Shown piece by piece: positions 11,012 through 20,945 of a stretch of 64,000 bases of DNA; positions within the stretch are counted from its first letter, which is position 1, and the number at the start of each line of letters is the position of its first letter. The translations under genes were made by a program, and so were the position numbers. The stretch is from positions 266,652,562-266,716,561 of the forward strand of contig JARDYH010000003.1 in NCBI GenBank assembly GCA_029215795.1, written 5' to 3'. The notes under the pieces are model-generated. The model did no database searches and was not told the DNA's origin. It saw nothing but the letters and a program-made list of their open reading frames with translations. Source of the DNA: Anniella stebbinsi. Taxonomy: Eukaryota > Chordata > Lepidosauria > Squamata > Anniellidae.

Positions 11012-11499
11012 GAATGGAATGTACCATTCTAGTGAGGGAGTTACATTTCAAACGGCCCTGTATATTGCAAACTCCCTGCAAACCGAAAACAAGCCCAGCG
11101 GGGAATGAGCTCAGTTAGAACATTTGTCCTGGAAGTCTTATTTTTGAATTGTACGGAGGGTTTTTTTAAAAAAATGTGGGAGGAGCATTCCAAAGATTAT
11201 TTCATTCGGTAAGATAAGAAGTTTTAAAACTACTGATTTCAACCATTTTAGACCAGATGGATGAATGGCAAGGAGTAGAAGAATAAAATAATATGTGAGT
11301 AATAAACTATAAAAAAAATCTAACTGACAGTGGTATGAATCACTATCTGCTTTGCAGATACCTTGTTTGCCATTATAGAGGCTTGGAAGGAGTATGGATT
11401 GGTACATGTACCCAATTATGAAGACAAATCACCTCATAACATGAGATCTTTTTTCATGAATGTACAAGGCAAAGCAAATTTAATTATAAGTATGTATCA

Positions 11500-11620
11500 T
11501 CTTATTAAACATTCCATAAGTACTTAAGTGCTTTACAATCCTTAACTCATTCGTTTTTTTCTCAACACCATAGTTAGACTCATTATTATCTCTTATTTTA
11601 CAAATAAACGCCTGACAGCA
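11500..11620 (-). mobile_element. MIR-like core fragment
   Basis: TCAACACCATAGTTAGACTC and ATTATTATCTCTTATTTTAC resemble the complement of the conserved core of MIR-type SINEs. Highly diverged and of ancient origin. Confidence 0.35.
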
Positions 11621-11812
11621 CAATCCTATACATGTCTATTCAGTAGGAAGCCCTATTGAGTTCAGTAAAATGTACTCTCAGTTAAGCAGGTAGCTTGAGT
11701 CTGCAGTCCTATACCAACTTATCTGACAGGAAGTCCCACTGAACTCAGTGGGACTTCCTTCTCAGCAGACATGTATAAAAATTGTGCTCTGAAGGACACA
11801 ATCCTAAGCTAA
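11620..11812. repeat. Ancient interspersed repeat N
   Basis: Contains CACAATCCTATACATGTC and the palindromic heart CCACTGAACTCAGTGGGACT. Related fragments occur at 22455-22525 and 49585-49690. I know it as a common sauropsid repeat but cannot name the class with confidence. Confidence 0.5.
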
Positions 11813-11863
11813 TTCATTACATTAAAAGCACAGTTTGAGTCAAAGTAGGCCTTTCATCCAGAT

Positions 11864-11975
11864 CAGGGGTTAGGAAACTATGGCTCTCCAGATGTTCCTG
11901 GACTACAACTCCCAGCCATCATGGCCAATAGCTAGGCATGATGGGAGCTGTAGTCCAGCAGCATTTGAAGGGCAG
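11864..11975. mobile_element. hAT-like palindromic MITE family I
   Basis: CAGGGGTTAGGAAACTATGG, CTCCAGATGTTCCTGGACTA, ACTCCCAGCCATCATGG and the mirrored ATGGGAGCTGTAGTCCAGCA form an imperfect hairpin. The right terminus is eroded. A copy with an exact 8-bp TSD is present at 48446-48540. Confidence 0.6.
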
Positions 11976-12255
11976 GTTGTATTTTATAACACCTTTTTAT
12001 CTTTAATGGAAATTTGGTCAGATCTGGGACCATGGTTACTATGGCACACAGGATGGGGTTGACGTCCATTTTTAAAATGTGGGGGACAGTCCCCGATCAT
12101 GGGGGCAATTTTAGAGGCAGCAGGCACAATTTGTACCCCACCAAACAAAGCCATAGAGGCTCAGCAGCAGTCCTGATAAAACCTCCAGTTGCCTACTTGG
12201 GGCTGCAAAAACATTAGTACATAAAGTGCCAGCCAGACTACAATACACCACTGCA

Positions 12256-12609
12256 TAGGGTCACCATCTGAAAAGGAAGACAGGGCTCCAGTATCTTTAA
12301 CAGTTTTATGGAAAGGGGAATTTCAGCAGGTGTCATCTGTATGCATGCAGCACCTGGTGAAATTCCCTCTTCATCACAATAGTTAACGGTGCAGGAGCCC
12401 TGCTCTGTTTTGTATCTAGTCACTCTAGTAGAGCTAGACTCCTGACCAGATACAAAAGAGGGCAGGGCTCCTGCAGCTTTAACTGATGTGATGAAGCGGG
12501 AACTTCACCATGTGCTGCATGCCTACAAATGACACCTGCTGAAATTCCCTTTTCTATGCAACTGTTAAAGATCCAGGAGCCCTGTCCTCCTTTCCATAAG
12601 GTCACCCTA
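12256..12609. mobile_element. hAT MITE family B, expanded centre
   Basis: 354 bp with ends TAGGGTCACCATCTG and AAGGTCACCCTA. An exact 8-bp TSD, CCACTGCA, stands at 12248-12255 and 12610-12617. It is about 34 bp longer than the usual 320 bp because the centre carries an extra segment (TAGTAGAGCTAGACTCCTGA). The halves retain the family's hairpin structure. Confidence 0.93.
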
Positions 12610-14404
12610 CCACTGCATTCATTTTGATGGGTCACATTTTGCACAGGCCTTTATGAAAGTGACCAAATACGGGACATGAAGTGGGGTGGCATTGGTCAAA
12701 ATGTGTCCTAGACCCTGTTGATTTCTTAAAAGTTAACCCACAAGTAAAGAGATATAGATATAAATTAAATTACCTCCCCCTCTTTTTAAAAAGGAAGGAA
12801 GGAAGGACTAAGCCCCATAGGCATGTCCACAGCAGTTACCAGCAGAGCCAGAAAAGCAAAGCTGAAGAGAGGCCAGCTGGGAAGAAACCATGTGAGTTAG
12901 ATGCCATTGCTGTGGGGAAGGCGTAGGGGGGGGGGGGGGGGAATTGTTCTAAAGCTAGGCATTTAAGCACTTAACTTTGCCAAGTTAGTAATGGAATAAT
13001 ATGCTGGCCAGTGTGCCAACGGGGCTTTGGGAACGCTTTCCTTGTTTGTGAAAGTAATTGCAGCATCCAACATGTTTTAGTATCTGTACACAATTGACAT
13101 TTACAGGAGAAGCAACAATCCAGAGTTTCGGCGGCCGCGATGCAGCCCGTTCGTATGTTACCTCAGCAGCACGGGAACTGCTGCAGCGTGACTTCTTCCC
13201 ACACTGCTCTGGAGATCCTCCAGCTCATGTGAGAAGACTCGGCGGCATGGCTACCACCCACACCGGTGGTTTGTCATTCCTGGGAAGGCAAGAGTGGACT
13301 GCAAAGCGACCGTGCCGGCAACACTTCCTCCCAGTTCAGGATACTGGGAAAAAGCTAAATTGCAAGCGGCTTCCCTTGCCACTGAGGAAAAGTAAGGAAC
13401 GCCTCCAATGGTCCCTTAATTTACTGTGTTGATTCGGGGGAGGGGGGGATTGGCAGTGGGGAAAATGAGGCTTGGGCAAGACGCTATCGATGGCTATGGT
13501 TACCCTTGCCTGAGAAGACCCAACTTTTCTTTGCTGCTACTGCCCATTCATTTTCTTACCCCTCTGCGCCCAATCTGCACTACTGCCCAGAGGGAGGGGG
13601 ACAAAGGCCACATGGGCTACGGACCCTTCTCCTTGCTCGCTTGAAGAGGAAAGATTAAAAGGAGCAACGGGGAAGGAGGACGAATAGCAGGGTCCAGGTT
13701 TTGCAGTGGGCCCCCGACAGGATTGTGAGCCTTGGCAGGTGCCTAATATTACCAACCTCTGGAGCCAGCCCCATTCACCTCTTATTCGACGTCAAATGTG
13801 CTTTTCACCATACAGGCACACGTGAAGGAACCATGACCAGTACTTGAAAAAGGAGAAAAGAAAAACGTGGGGTGGTTTTGTTTTACATTAGACCAGACTA
13901 AGCAGAGGGGCATCCCATCCATTTCAAGCATTGGCCAACACCCATGAAGTCCTTCGCTGTTAAGTATGCATTTGTCTCATACACACATGAAGGCACAAGG
14001 TGTCCACCAGATGGACTCAGATATAATGTATCACTTCAACAGGAGATGGCAATGAGACATGGGAGGGAGATGGTTCATCAAGAGGCAGAAAGGGTCAAAG
14101 GTTAGCCTGCAGTCCTGGCGAATAATGTGTTAGAGCTAGAGGGCCACTTTGAGAATAAATCCAGGGTGGAGAACCATGCCCATAAATGGACAAATGTATG
14201 AATTTCACTGCCAGTACATTGTCGAATTCTACAGCTTTGAATCCAGTGGCTAAAAAACACCCCATAACTAGCCTGCCACTTCGTACCAAGTTTTACTATT
14301 GGCTATAGTAGTTTGATGGAAATTTCAGAACATAAGAAAACAACTCCTACCCTCCCTGGTCTTAGATGACAGATTCAATCGGATCTGCATGGATCATATC
14401 ATAG
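12610..14404. other. No recognisable gene; poly-G at 12926-12941; CpG-rich pocket at 13110-13350
   Basis: The pocket contains GGCGGCCGCG and several CpGs but no terminal repeats that I could find. Open frames of 124 and 72 codons lack domains. The remainder is unique-looking. Confidence 0.4.
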
Positions 14405-14510
14405 TTACCTCAAAAGAACCCTGGGAATTATCAGCTTTACGAGGATGCTGAGGATTTTCTGTAACTCAAAGAACTACAGTTTCCAGAGTTCGCTAGGATA
14501 CACTGTCACA
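14405..14510. mobile_element. Palindromic MITE-like repeat J
   Basis: GAACCCTGGGAATTATCAG is mirrored by GAACTACAGTTTCCAGAGTT, giving an imperfect hairpin of about 100 bp of a type common in sauropsid genomes. No clear TSD. Confidence 0.45.
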
Positions 14511-14552
14511 GGAGGGACTAATGGTCTAACTTAGAAAAGAAAACATCAGAAG

Positions 14553-14602
14553 AGCATCCCCCAGACTCCACGTCAAAAGCATCCCCCAGACTCCACGTCA
14601 AA
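14553..14602. repeat. 25-bp tandem duplication
   Basis: Two perfect adjacent copies of a 25-bp unit beginning AGCATCCCCCAGACTCC. Probably a recent local slippage duplication. Confidence 0.85.
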
Positions 14603-16062
14603 AATCAGACCAACAAGAGGAATGAAAGAGAAAATCAGAACCATCTTACAACCAGAAGATTACTGACTATACAGACTGATTAATCTTAAATGAAACAAAA
14701 TCAAAATGAAGAATTAATTATAATGCGCAGAGGTGAGAGAAATCTTAACTTAGCCTTGATTAACTTAACTCCAAAATTACTAAAACTATATAAGCAGCCA
14801 GCAGGTAAAAGTTTTGAAATTGTGACTTGATTAATAAGATAGGAGGTTTCAAATTTAAATTAAAAGGTTTAAGAAAGACTTTTGTCTCAATTTGCCGGAA
14901 CTAAGACGAAGCCTAATTGCTAGTTCTTAATAAGCAGATGTATCCTTCATGTCAGCTCAAAGAAGTGAGAATGGACTATGGGACACATTCACCTTTTTGT
15001 AGGCTAAAGCTACTAACTGAGAATATTAAATGCTAAACCACAAAAACGGCCTGAAAGAAACCACTTTTAGTTTTATTATCGGGCCATCTCGTAGCTAGGT
15101 TTTGGTTTTGATTCTCTAGGTCCCTCAAATAACTTACAACTGAAAGGTGAAAAGGTCTTGACAGTGCCTTAGAGATATAAATTATGGTTGCACCCTAGGC
15201 TTGACCAGTCTCTGGACTTACACCTGGTACTTCTGTGAGTATAGGTCAAACATCACTTCCAACCACCGTTATGAAAATCGTTGTCAAAACAGGTGTGCAA
15301 GCTAGATGGGGTGATACCACATTTCCCTTTGAGTGGGAGTCATGCTTCTAAGAACTAAGGTGACTCAAAGTTCACTTCTAAACATGAATCATCTTATCTT
15401 TGACTTCCATCTTACTTCTTGAGTAAAGGCAAGCACAGCTATTTCAAATCCCCAAAATGGCTGAAATGACTGCCAGAGACAACCATGTTATAAATCTGAC
15501 CTTCAGAGATGGTCCAACACATTTTGATGCTTGAGGCAGAAAATCCAAATGGCATACTTCTCCACCCCAGTGAAAATATAAGCTAAATAATTGTCAATTT
15601 GATGTCCTTTAATAGTTTCCCAAATCTGAACTGCTTCATCCTGCCTAATGGTAGGGCCGGGCCCTGCAGACCTTTTGTCACTTAAAAAATAACATTTTCC
15701 CCTCCTTACAAGGTTGCAATTCCATTTAATTCTAGAAAATAATAATTTGTTTCTTTTGTAAGTTCCCACACAGCATGTGTGTATCTTTTGTTACTAGAGA
15801 CACACGCAGAAACTCAGATGCCAGAAAATGATTCCTCTTCTTCTCTTTTCTCTCTCTTTACCAGGTTTTGGGGGGGGGATTATTTGAACAGCAGTTTGAA
15901 GCTAAACCAGGAATCTCTTTTTATTCATCTTAAATGTCAAATGAACGCTTGTCTTCAGACACGACACTACTGAACGCATGGAAAAAGAGGGGGGAACAGA
16001 ATGGGAGAATAATTAATTGTTACCACTTTCACTAGGTTCTCTCTTTTCTCCATCTGGCCTGT

Positions 16063-16105
<43 letters not shown>

Positions 16106-17827
16106 TACAGGACACAATCCAGCCAAAGTTAAGCATTTAGAAGTCCAATATCTTTCAATGGAGAAGATTTAAACATGTGTTTAACTCTCTAAGTTCACCT
16201 TCTAAGTGTTTAGCTCTGGCTAGATGGTAGCCAACGTTTTTGGCTCCCTTAAGGAATTTATACTCTTGATCCAGGTAAAAAATAAATTTAGGTCTGTCTG
16301 CACTGCACTCTCTTCTACCACTCCCCAGTTCTAATGTCGCTGATTCAGTGCTTCTCCCAGCAACTATATGACCCCTGTGGGTAGCCCTATGCCAGCGGAA
16401 TGATGGGGGATTTACCGAGTAAGCATGAGGGGCACCATTCATTGTTTCCACTGAGAATGGGACAAGCAAGCAAGATACTTCATTCATACAATATACGTAT
16501 ATCTGCTGTTCCTTGCCAAAGCTCAGAAGGGCTGGGTGGTCTTCAATTGAGACTCTAACTACGCAAAGCTTTGATGAAGTAGTTGGATCACACACCTTCT
16601 CTGATCATCTCCTGGGCCTCAAAAGAGAGTGTCTTCACCCAAATCCCCCACCCCCCGCTTTATGTCTGGGTGCCCTGGCCTTCGGAGCTGAGTGAGGCTG
16701 GTGCCTACATGAAACAGGGCTTTTTCATTCTCAATTCATTACCTAGATGGCTCACCAGGCCCCAATTTGCCACAACCTTTGGAAAAGTGGGGAAAGCTTT
16801 TTGGTTCTGATGGTTTTGGGGGGGGGGGGGGGAAGACCAGCTGGGTTTTTCTTCTTCTTTTAAGTTTGAAAGTGTTGCTGCTACATTTGAATATTGTATT
16901 TAATAATTTTTATATTTTATTGTTTTATATTTTTAATAAATATTTTAATATTAATATTTATTGCCTTCAGGGCCCATTTAAAGCCAGGCTAGTAAAGTCA
17001 TCAGGCCTCTCTCTCTCTCTCTCTCTCTCCCTCTCCCTCTAGCAGAAATACAATAGTTTTAGCAAAAATAAACATATAAATAAATAAATGAATATGAAAA
17101 ATGAATAGTACAATAAAAACAATTAATGGATTTAAGCGACAAGGAACAACATTTAGGTAAAACACCAGGAAGAGCTTGTTTAGCTCATAAGAGTGATTTT
17201 CACCAGGGAAGAATATCACCTCATTGTCCTGCTACCACAACTTTATAATGCGTAATAATTTCGGTTGTCAAACAATTAGAGAATTTTAAGTCCATTAATC
17301 ATCTACTTCTTAACTGATTATACCAGTCGATTAAATGTAATTAATATGCGTGCTATCAAAATTTCAGTTTAGCTTCCTTTTTTTGAGATATTGAAAGATG
17401 GACAATGTAACTTATAATTTAGTAAACAGACGCTAGCACTCATTGTGAGGAGATACCATCTCTAATATCCCCTCATGCACACACATCTTCTATCATAGTA
17501 CAAAATTGGAACCAAAATAATTGCAAAAAATATAAATAATCTAAAGCTTGAAGCTTACAACAACAGCAATTACAGTAGTAAATATCTACTTGGTTCCATT
17601 TCTGCAGAATGTCAACCACTGAATATCTGGCAATAGAAATGAACCATCCAACACACTCCAACTACCCCTCAATGCAAGATAACATTTTCCTGAAATGGCT
17701 TGTCCTTTGCTGCAACCAAGGAACACAAATAGATAAATCCTTCTGTAAGGTACAACACAGCCAGCCAACCCGGAAATAGCCAGGTTTCAATAAACATAGT
17801 CAATCTACTCACAAAGCCATTTTACAA
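14603..17827. other. No recognisable gene; simple repeats at 16064-16103, 16818-16832, 17006-17040
   Basis: Largely unique AT-rich sequence. It contains an (AC)n tract (16064-16103), a poly-G run (16818-16832) and a (CT)n tract with CCCT interruptions (17006-17040). The open frame at 16155-16595 has no recognisable domain. Confidence 0.5.
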
Positions 17828-17849
17828 GTATTTTGTAGGGATGTGCACT

Positions 17850-17962
17850 GACCCCCCGGATCGGATCGGATAGCGGATCGGAATCGGACCTGGGGGGTCG
17901 GATCGGATCGGATCGGAGGCTGGTCGGATCGGATCGGACCAGATGTCCGATCCGGATCGGAC
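17850..17962. repeat. Left subterminal CGGAT-rich array of the foldback element
   Basis: Dense repeats of the pentamer CGGAT/ATCCG (GGATCGGATCGG and variants) just inside the left end. Short subterminal repeats of this sort are where hAT transposases are known to bind; that role is inferred here. The array differs in order from the one at the right end even though the sequence further inside is matched. Confidence 0.8.
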
Positions 17963-18010
17963 GCCATTTTGAATGCTTTTTCCCATAGCCAAGTATTGTT
18001 TTACAAAAAC

Positions 18011-19060
18011 GCCTATAACTTTTTCATTTTTAAAGATAGAAGGATGAAACTTGGGCACATTGTAGACTGGTTAGGGGTAGTTATCTGTGAGAAATTTCAG
18101 AAAGATTGGTGCATGCATTTTGTGGCAATTAATTTTTTAATAAATACCCAGGAATGCCTATAACTTTGTCATTTTTAAAGTTACACACATGAAACTTTGC
18201 CACATTGTAGGGGGTACCTTGGGACCTATGTGTGTGAAATTTCAGAAACGTAGGTGCTTGTCTTGTGTGGCAATTAATTTTTAGAAAAATGGGTAGTAGT
18301 GGGGTAAATACAGTTACGCCTCCCATTTTTTTATTTTTGAAGATACAAACAGGAAACTTGGGCACATTACAGGTACCACTTGCCTTGATATGTGTGTGAA
18401 ATTTCAGAAACATTGGAGCTTTCCTTGTGTGGCAATTAATTTTTGAAACAATGAGGAAAGAAACACCTATAACTTTGTCATTTTTAAAGTTACACACATG
18501 AAACTTTGCCACATTGTAGGTGGTACCTTGGGACCCATGTGTGTGAAATTTCGGAAACGTAGGTGCTTGCCTTGTGTGGCAATTAATTTTTTAATAAATA
18601 CCCAGGAATGCCTATAACTTTGTCATTTTTAAAGTTACACACATGAAACTTTGCCACATTGTAGGCGGTACCTTGGGACCTATGTGTGTGAAATTTCGGA
18701 AACGTAGGTGCTTGCCTTGTGTGGCAATTAATTTTAGAAAAATGGGTAGTGGTGGGGTAAATACAGTTACGCCTCCCACTTTTTTATTTTTGAAGATACA
18801 AACAGGAAACATGGGCACATTACAGGTACCACTTGGCTTGATATGTGTGTAAAATTTCAGACAGCTGGGTCCAGGCATGTGGTGGCAAGGTATTTTTGAA
18901 ACAATGAGGAAAGAAACGCCTATAACTTTTTTATTTTAAAAGTTAGAAGTCTGAACATTGCTCACTTTGTAGATGGGTTAGGGGTAGATATGTGTCAGAA
19001 ATTTCAGAATGATAGGTCCAGGCATTTGATGGCTATGGAATTTTTAAATTACATGTTTCA
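18011..19060. repeat. Seven tandem units of 145-162 bp, left arm
   Basis: Units begin near 18011, 18156, 18318, 18465, 18610, 18771 and 18918 with (G/A)CCTATAACTTT or GCCTCCCA. Each contains a GAAAYWTGGGCACATT-like or GAAACTTTGCCACATTGTAG block, a GTGTGAAATTTC block and GTGGCAATTAATTTT. Units 2+3 (18156-18464) and 5+6 (18610-18917) are nearly identical, which reveals a higher-order two-unit duplication. Mirror copies fill 19446-20495. Confidence 0.88.
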
Positions 19061-19126
19061 AAAAAATTTCTACAGAGGCCAGGTCTTCCCCTCCCGCTTC
19101 CCGCGAAGAAAAGGAAACACTCTCTC

Positions 19127-19245
19127 GTCTCGATCCCTTTGATCCTTGGTAGTATCCATTACAGGGCTCGTGTCTGCTTGAGTACAAAGTGAAAGCAGAC
19201 ACGAGCCCTGTAATGGATACTACCAAGGATCAAAGGGATCGAGAC
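19127..19245. repeat. Perfect 53-bp stem, 13-nt loop hairpin at the element centre
   Basis: 19127-19179 pairs without mismatch with 19193-19245 (the stem starts GTCTCGATCCC and closes at TGTCTGCTT). A third, less exact copy of the same stem sequence lies at 19331-19378 and pairs as the true mirror of the left arm outside this region. The centre therefore holds one left and two right copies, which points to a template-switch or partial duplication event. Confidence 0.85.
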
Positions 19246-19445
19246 CAGAGTGATCCTTCCTTGCACGCATGGCTGCAAAACTCAGCTAGGCTCAGCCGTT
19301 CTGCTTGAAAAGTGAAAGGAGGAAAGGAAACACGAGCCCTGTAATGGATACTACTAGCAACTTCAAAGGGATCGAGACGAGAGAGTGTTTCCTTTTCTTC
19401 GCGGGAAGCGGGAGGGGAAGACCTGGCCTCTGTAGAAATTTTTTT

Positions 19446-20495
19446 GAAACATGTAATTTAAAAATTCCATAGCCATCAAATGCCTGGACCTATCATTCTG
19501 AAATTTCTGACACATATCTACCCCTAACCCATCTACAAAGTGAGCAATGTTCAGACTTCTAACTTTTAAAATAAAAAAGTTATAGGCGTTTCTTTCCTCA
19601 TTGTTTCAAAAATACCTTGCCACCACATGCCTGGACCCAGCTGTCTGAAATTTTACACACATATCAAGCCAAGTGGTACCTGTAATGTGCCCATGTTTCC
19701 TGTTTGTATCTTCAAAAATAAAAAAGTGGGAGGCGTAACTGTATTTACCCCACCACTACCCATTTTTCTAAAATTAATTGCCACACAAGGCAAGCACCTA
19801 CGTTTCCGAAATTTCACACACATAGGTCCCAAGGTACCGCCTACAATGTGGCAAAGTTTCATGTGTGTAACTTTAAAAATGACAAAGTTATAGGCATTCC
19901 TGGGTATTTATTAAAAAATTAATTGCCACACAAGGCAAGCACCTACGTTTCCGAAATTTCACACACATGGGTCCCAAGGTACCACCTACAATGTGGCAAA
20001 GTTTCATGTGTGTAACTTTAAAAATGACAAAGTTATAGGTGTTTCTTTCCTCATTGTTTCAAAAATTAATTGCCACACAAGGAAAGCTCCAATGTTTCTG
20101 AAATTTCACACACATATCAAGGCAAGTGGTACCTGTAATGTGCCCAAGTTTCCTGTTTGTATCTTCAAAAATAAAAAAATGGGAGGCGTAACTGTATTTA
20201 CCCCACTACTACCCATTTTTCTAAAAATTAATTGCCACACAAGACAAGCACCTACGTTTCTGAAATTTCACACACATAGGTCCCAAGGTACCCCCTACAA
20301 TGTGGCAAAGTTTCATGTGTGTAACTTTAAAAATGACAAAGTTATAGGCATTCCTGGGTATTTATTAAAAAATTAATTGCCACAAAATGCATGCACCAAT
20401 CTTTCTGAAATTTCTCACAGATAACTACCCCTAACCAGTCTACAATGTGCCCAAGTTTCATCCTTCTATCTTTAAAAATGAAAAAGTTATAGGCG
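19446..20495. repeat. Seven tandem units, right arm (mirror image)
   Basis: Reverse-complement counterpart of the left-arm tandem array, with unit boundaries at 38505 minus the left-arm coordinates. Sampled stretches of 384, 267 and 210 bp read identically to the left arm. Confidence 0.85.
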
Positions 20496-20539
20496 TTTTT
20501 GTAAAACAATACTTGGCTATGGGAAAAAGCATTCAAAAT

Positions 20540-20670
20540 GGCGTCCGATCCGGATCGGACCTCATCGGATCGGATCGGATCGGATCGGAGGTTGTCCGGA
20601 TCGGATCGGATCGGATTTTCCCGATTTTGGGTCGGATCGGATTCGGATCGTGGATCGGATCCGATCCGAT
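20540..20670. repeat. Right subterminal CGGAT-rich array
   Basis: GGATCGGATCGGATCGG and variants, with an interposed TTTTCCCGATTTTGGG. Longer than the left array by about 12 bp and different in unit order, unlike the rest of the arms. Confidence 0.8.
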
Positions 20671-20689
20671 GCACACCCCTAGTATTTTG

Positions 20690-20945
20690 TGGAATTCGCT
20701 CCCCAGCAAAGCCTGCAAATGCCCGGATCTATTTGAATTTAGGAAGAAAGTCAAGCCCTTCCTAACTGGGGAAGCTTCTAGGGCACATCTTGTTGTTGGA
20801 TTTATTGTAGACTGTAGAACATACGCTGTGGACTGTATTGACCGTAATTGATTTCAGGCTACAAGAGTTTTATTTTTTTACTGTATTGGTCACTGCTCTG
20901 AACTGCACAGAAAAGCAGAATGTAAATAAATAGCAGCAGCAGCAG
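20690..20945 (+). mobile_element. L2-type LINE 3' end next to the foldback element
   Basis: Immediately after the right target duplication the sequence reads LWNSLPSKA then DLFEFRKKVKPFL, the L2 ORF2 end pattern (compare LWNDLP at 38040). It continues with a 3' UTR ending GAATGTAAATAAATAGCAGC. The left side of the foldback insertion shows no recognisable L2 sequence. Confidence 0.6.

Larger units (their letters stand above)
17836..20681. mobile_element. Giant foldback hAT-like element with 8-bp TSD
   Basis: 2,846 bp. The ends are TAGGGATGTGCAC and TGCACACCCCTA, flanked by the exact octamer GTATTTTG at 17828-17835 and 20682-20689. TAGGG-type termini with an 8-bp TSD are typical of hAT transposons. 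The two arms (17836 to about 19172, about 19330 to 20681) are inverted repeats. Sampled stretches of 384, 267 and 210 bp read identically on opposite strands and all reflect about the midpoint 19252.5. Each arm holds a subterminal CGGAT-rich array and seven degenerate tandem units. There is no transposase frame; the open frames inside are by-products of the repeats. The match between arms implies a young element or arm-to-arm gene conversion. Confidence 0.9.

Noticed and set aside
13110..13350. CpG-island promoter with a NotI-like site
   Set aside because: Short, no downstream exon or transcript-like frame; CpG-rich transposon remnants are common in this window.
18011..19060. CRISPR-like array
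   Set aside because: Units are ~150 bp, contiguous and without unique spacers, in a vertebrate-like context.
17828..20689. Palindrome as a sequencing or assembly artefact
   Set aside because: Missed-adapter artefacts mirror flanking DNA as well and do not leave an 8-bp target duplication with hAT-type ends. The arms also differ in the subterminal arrays and centre. Still worth checking with long reads.
17900..20700. Open frames of 60-134 codons inside the foldback element, several identical on both strands
   Set aside because: They are by-products of the mirrored tandem units. The peptides are internally repetitive, have no domain, and occur in both orientations because the DNA is palindromic.
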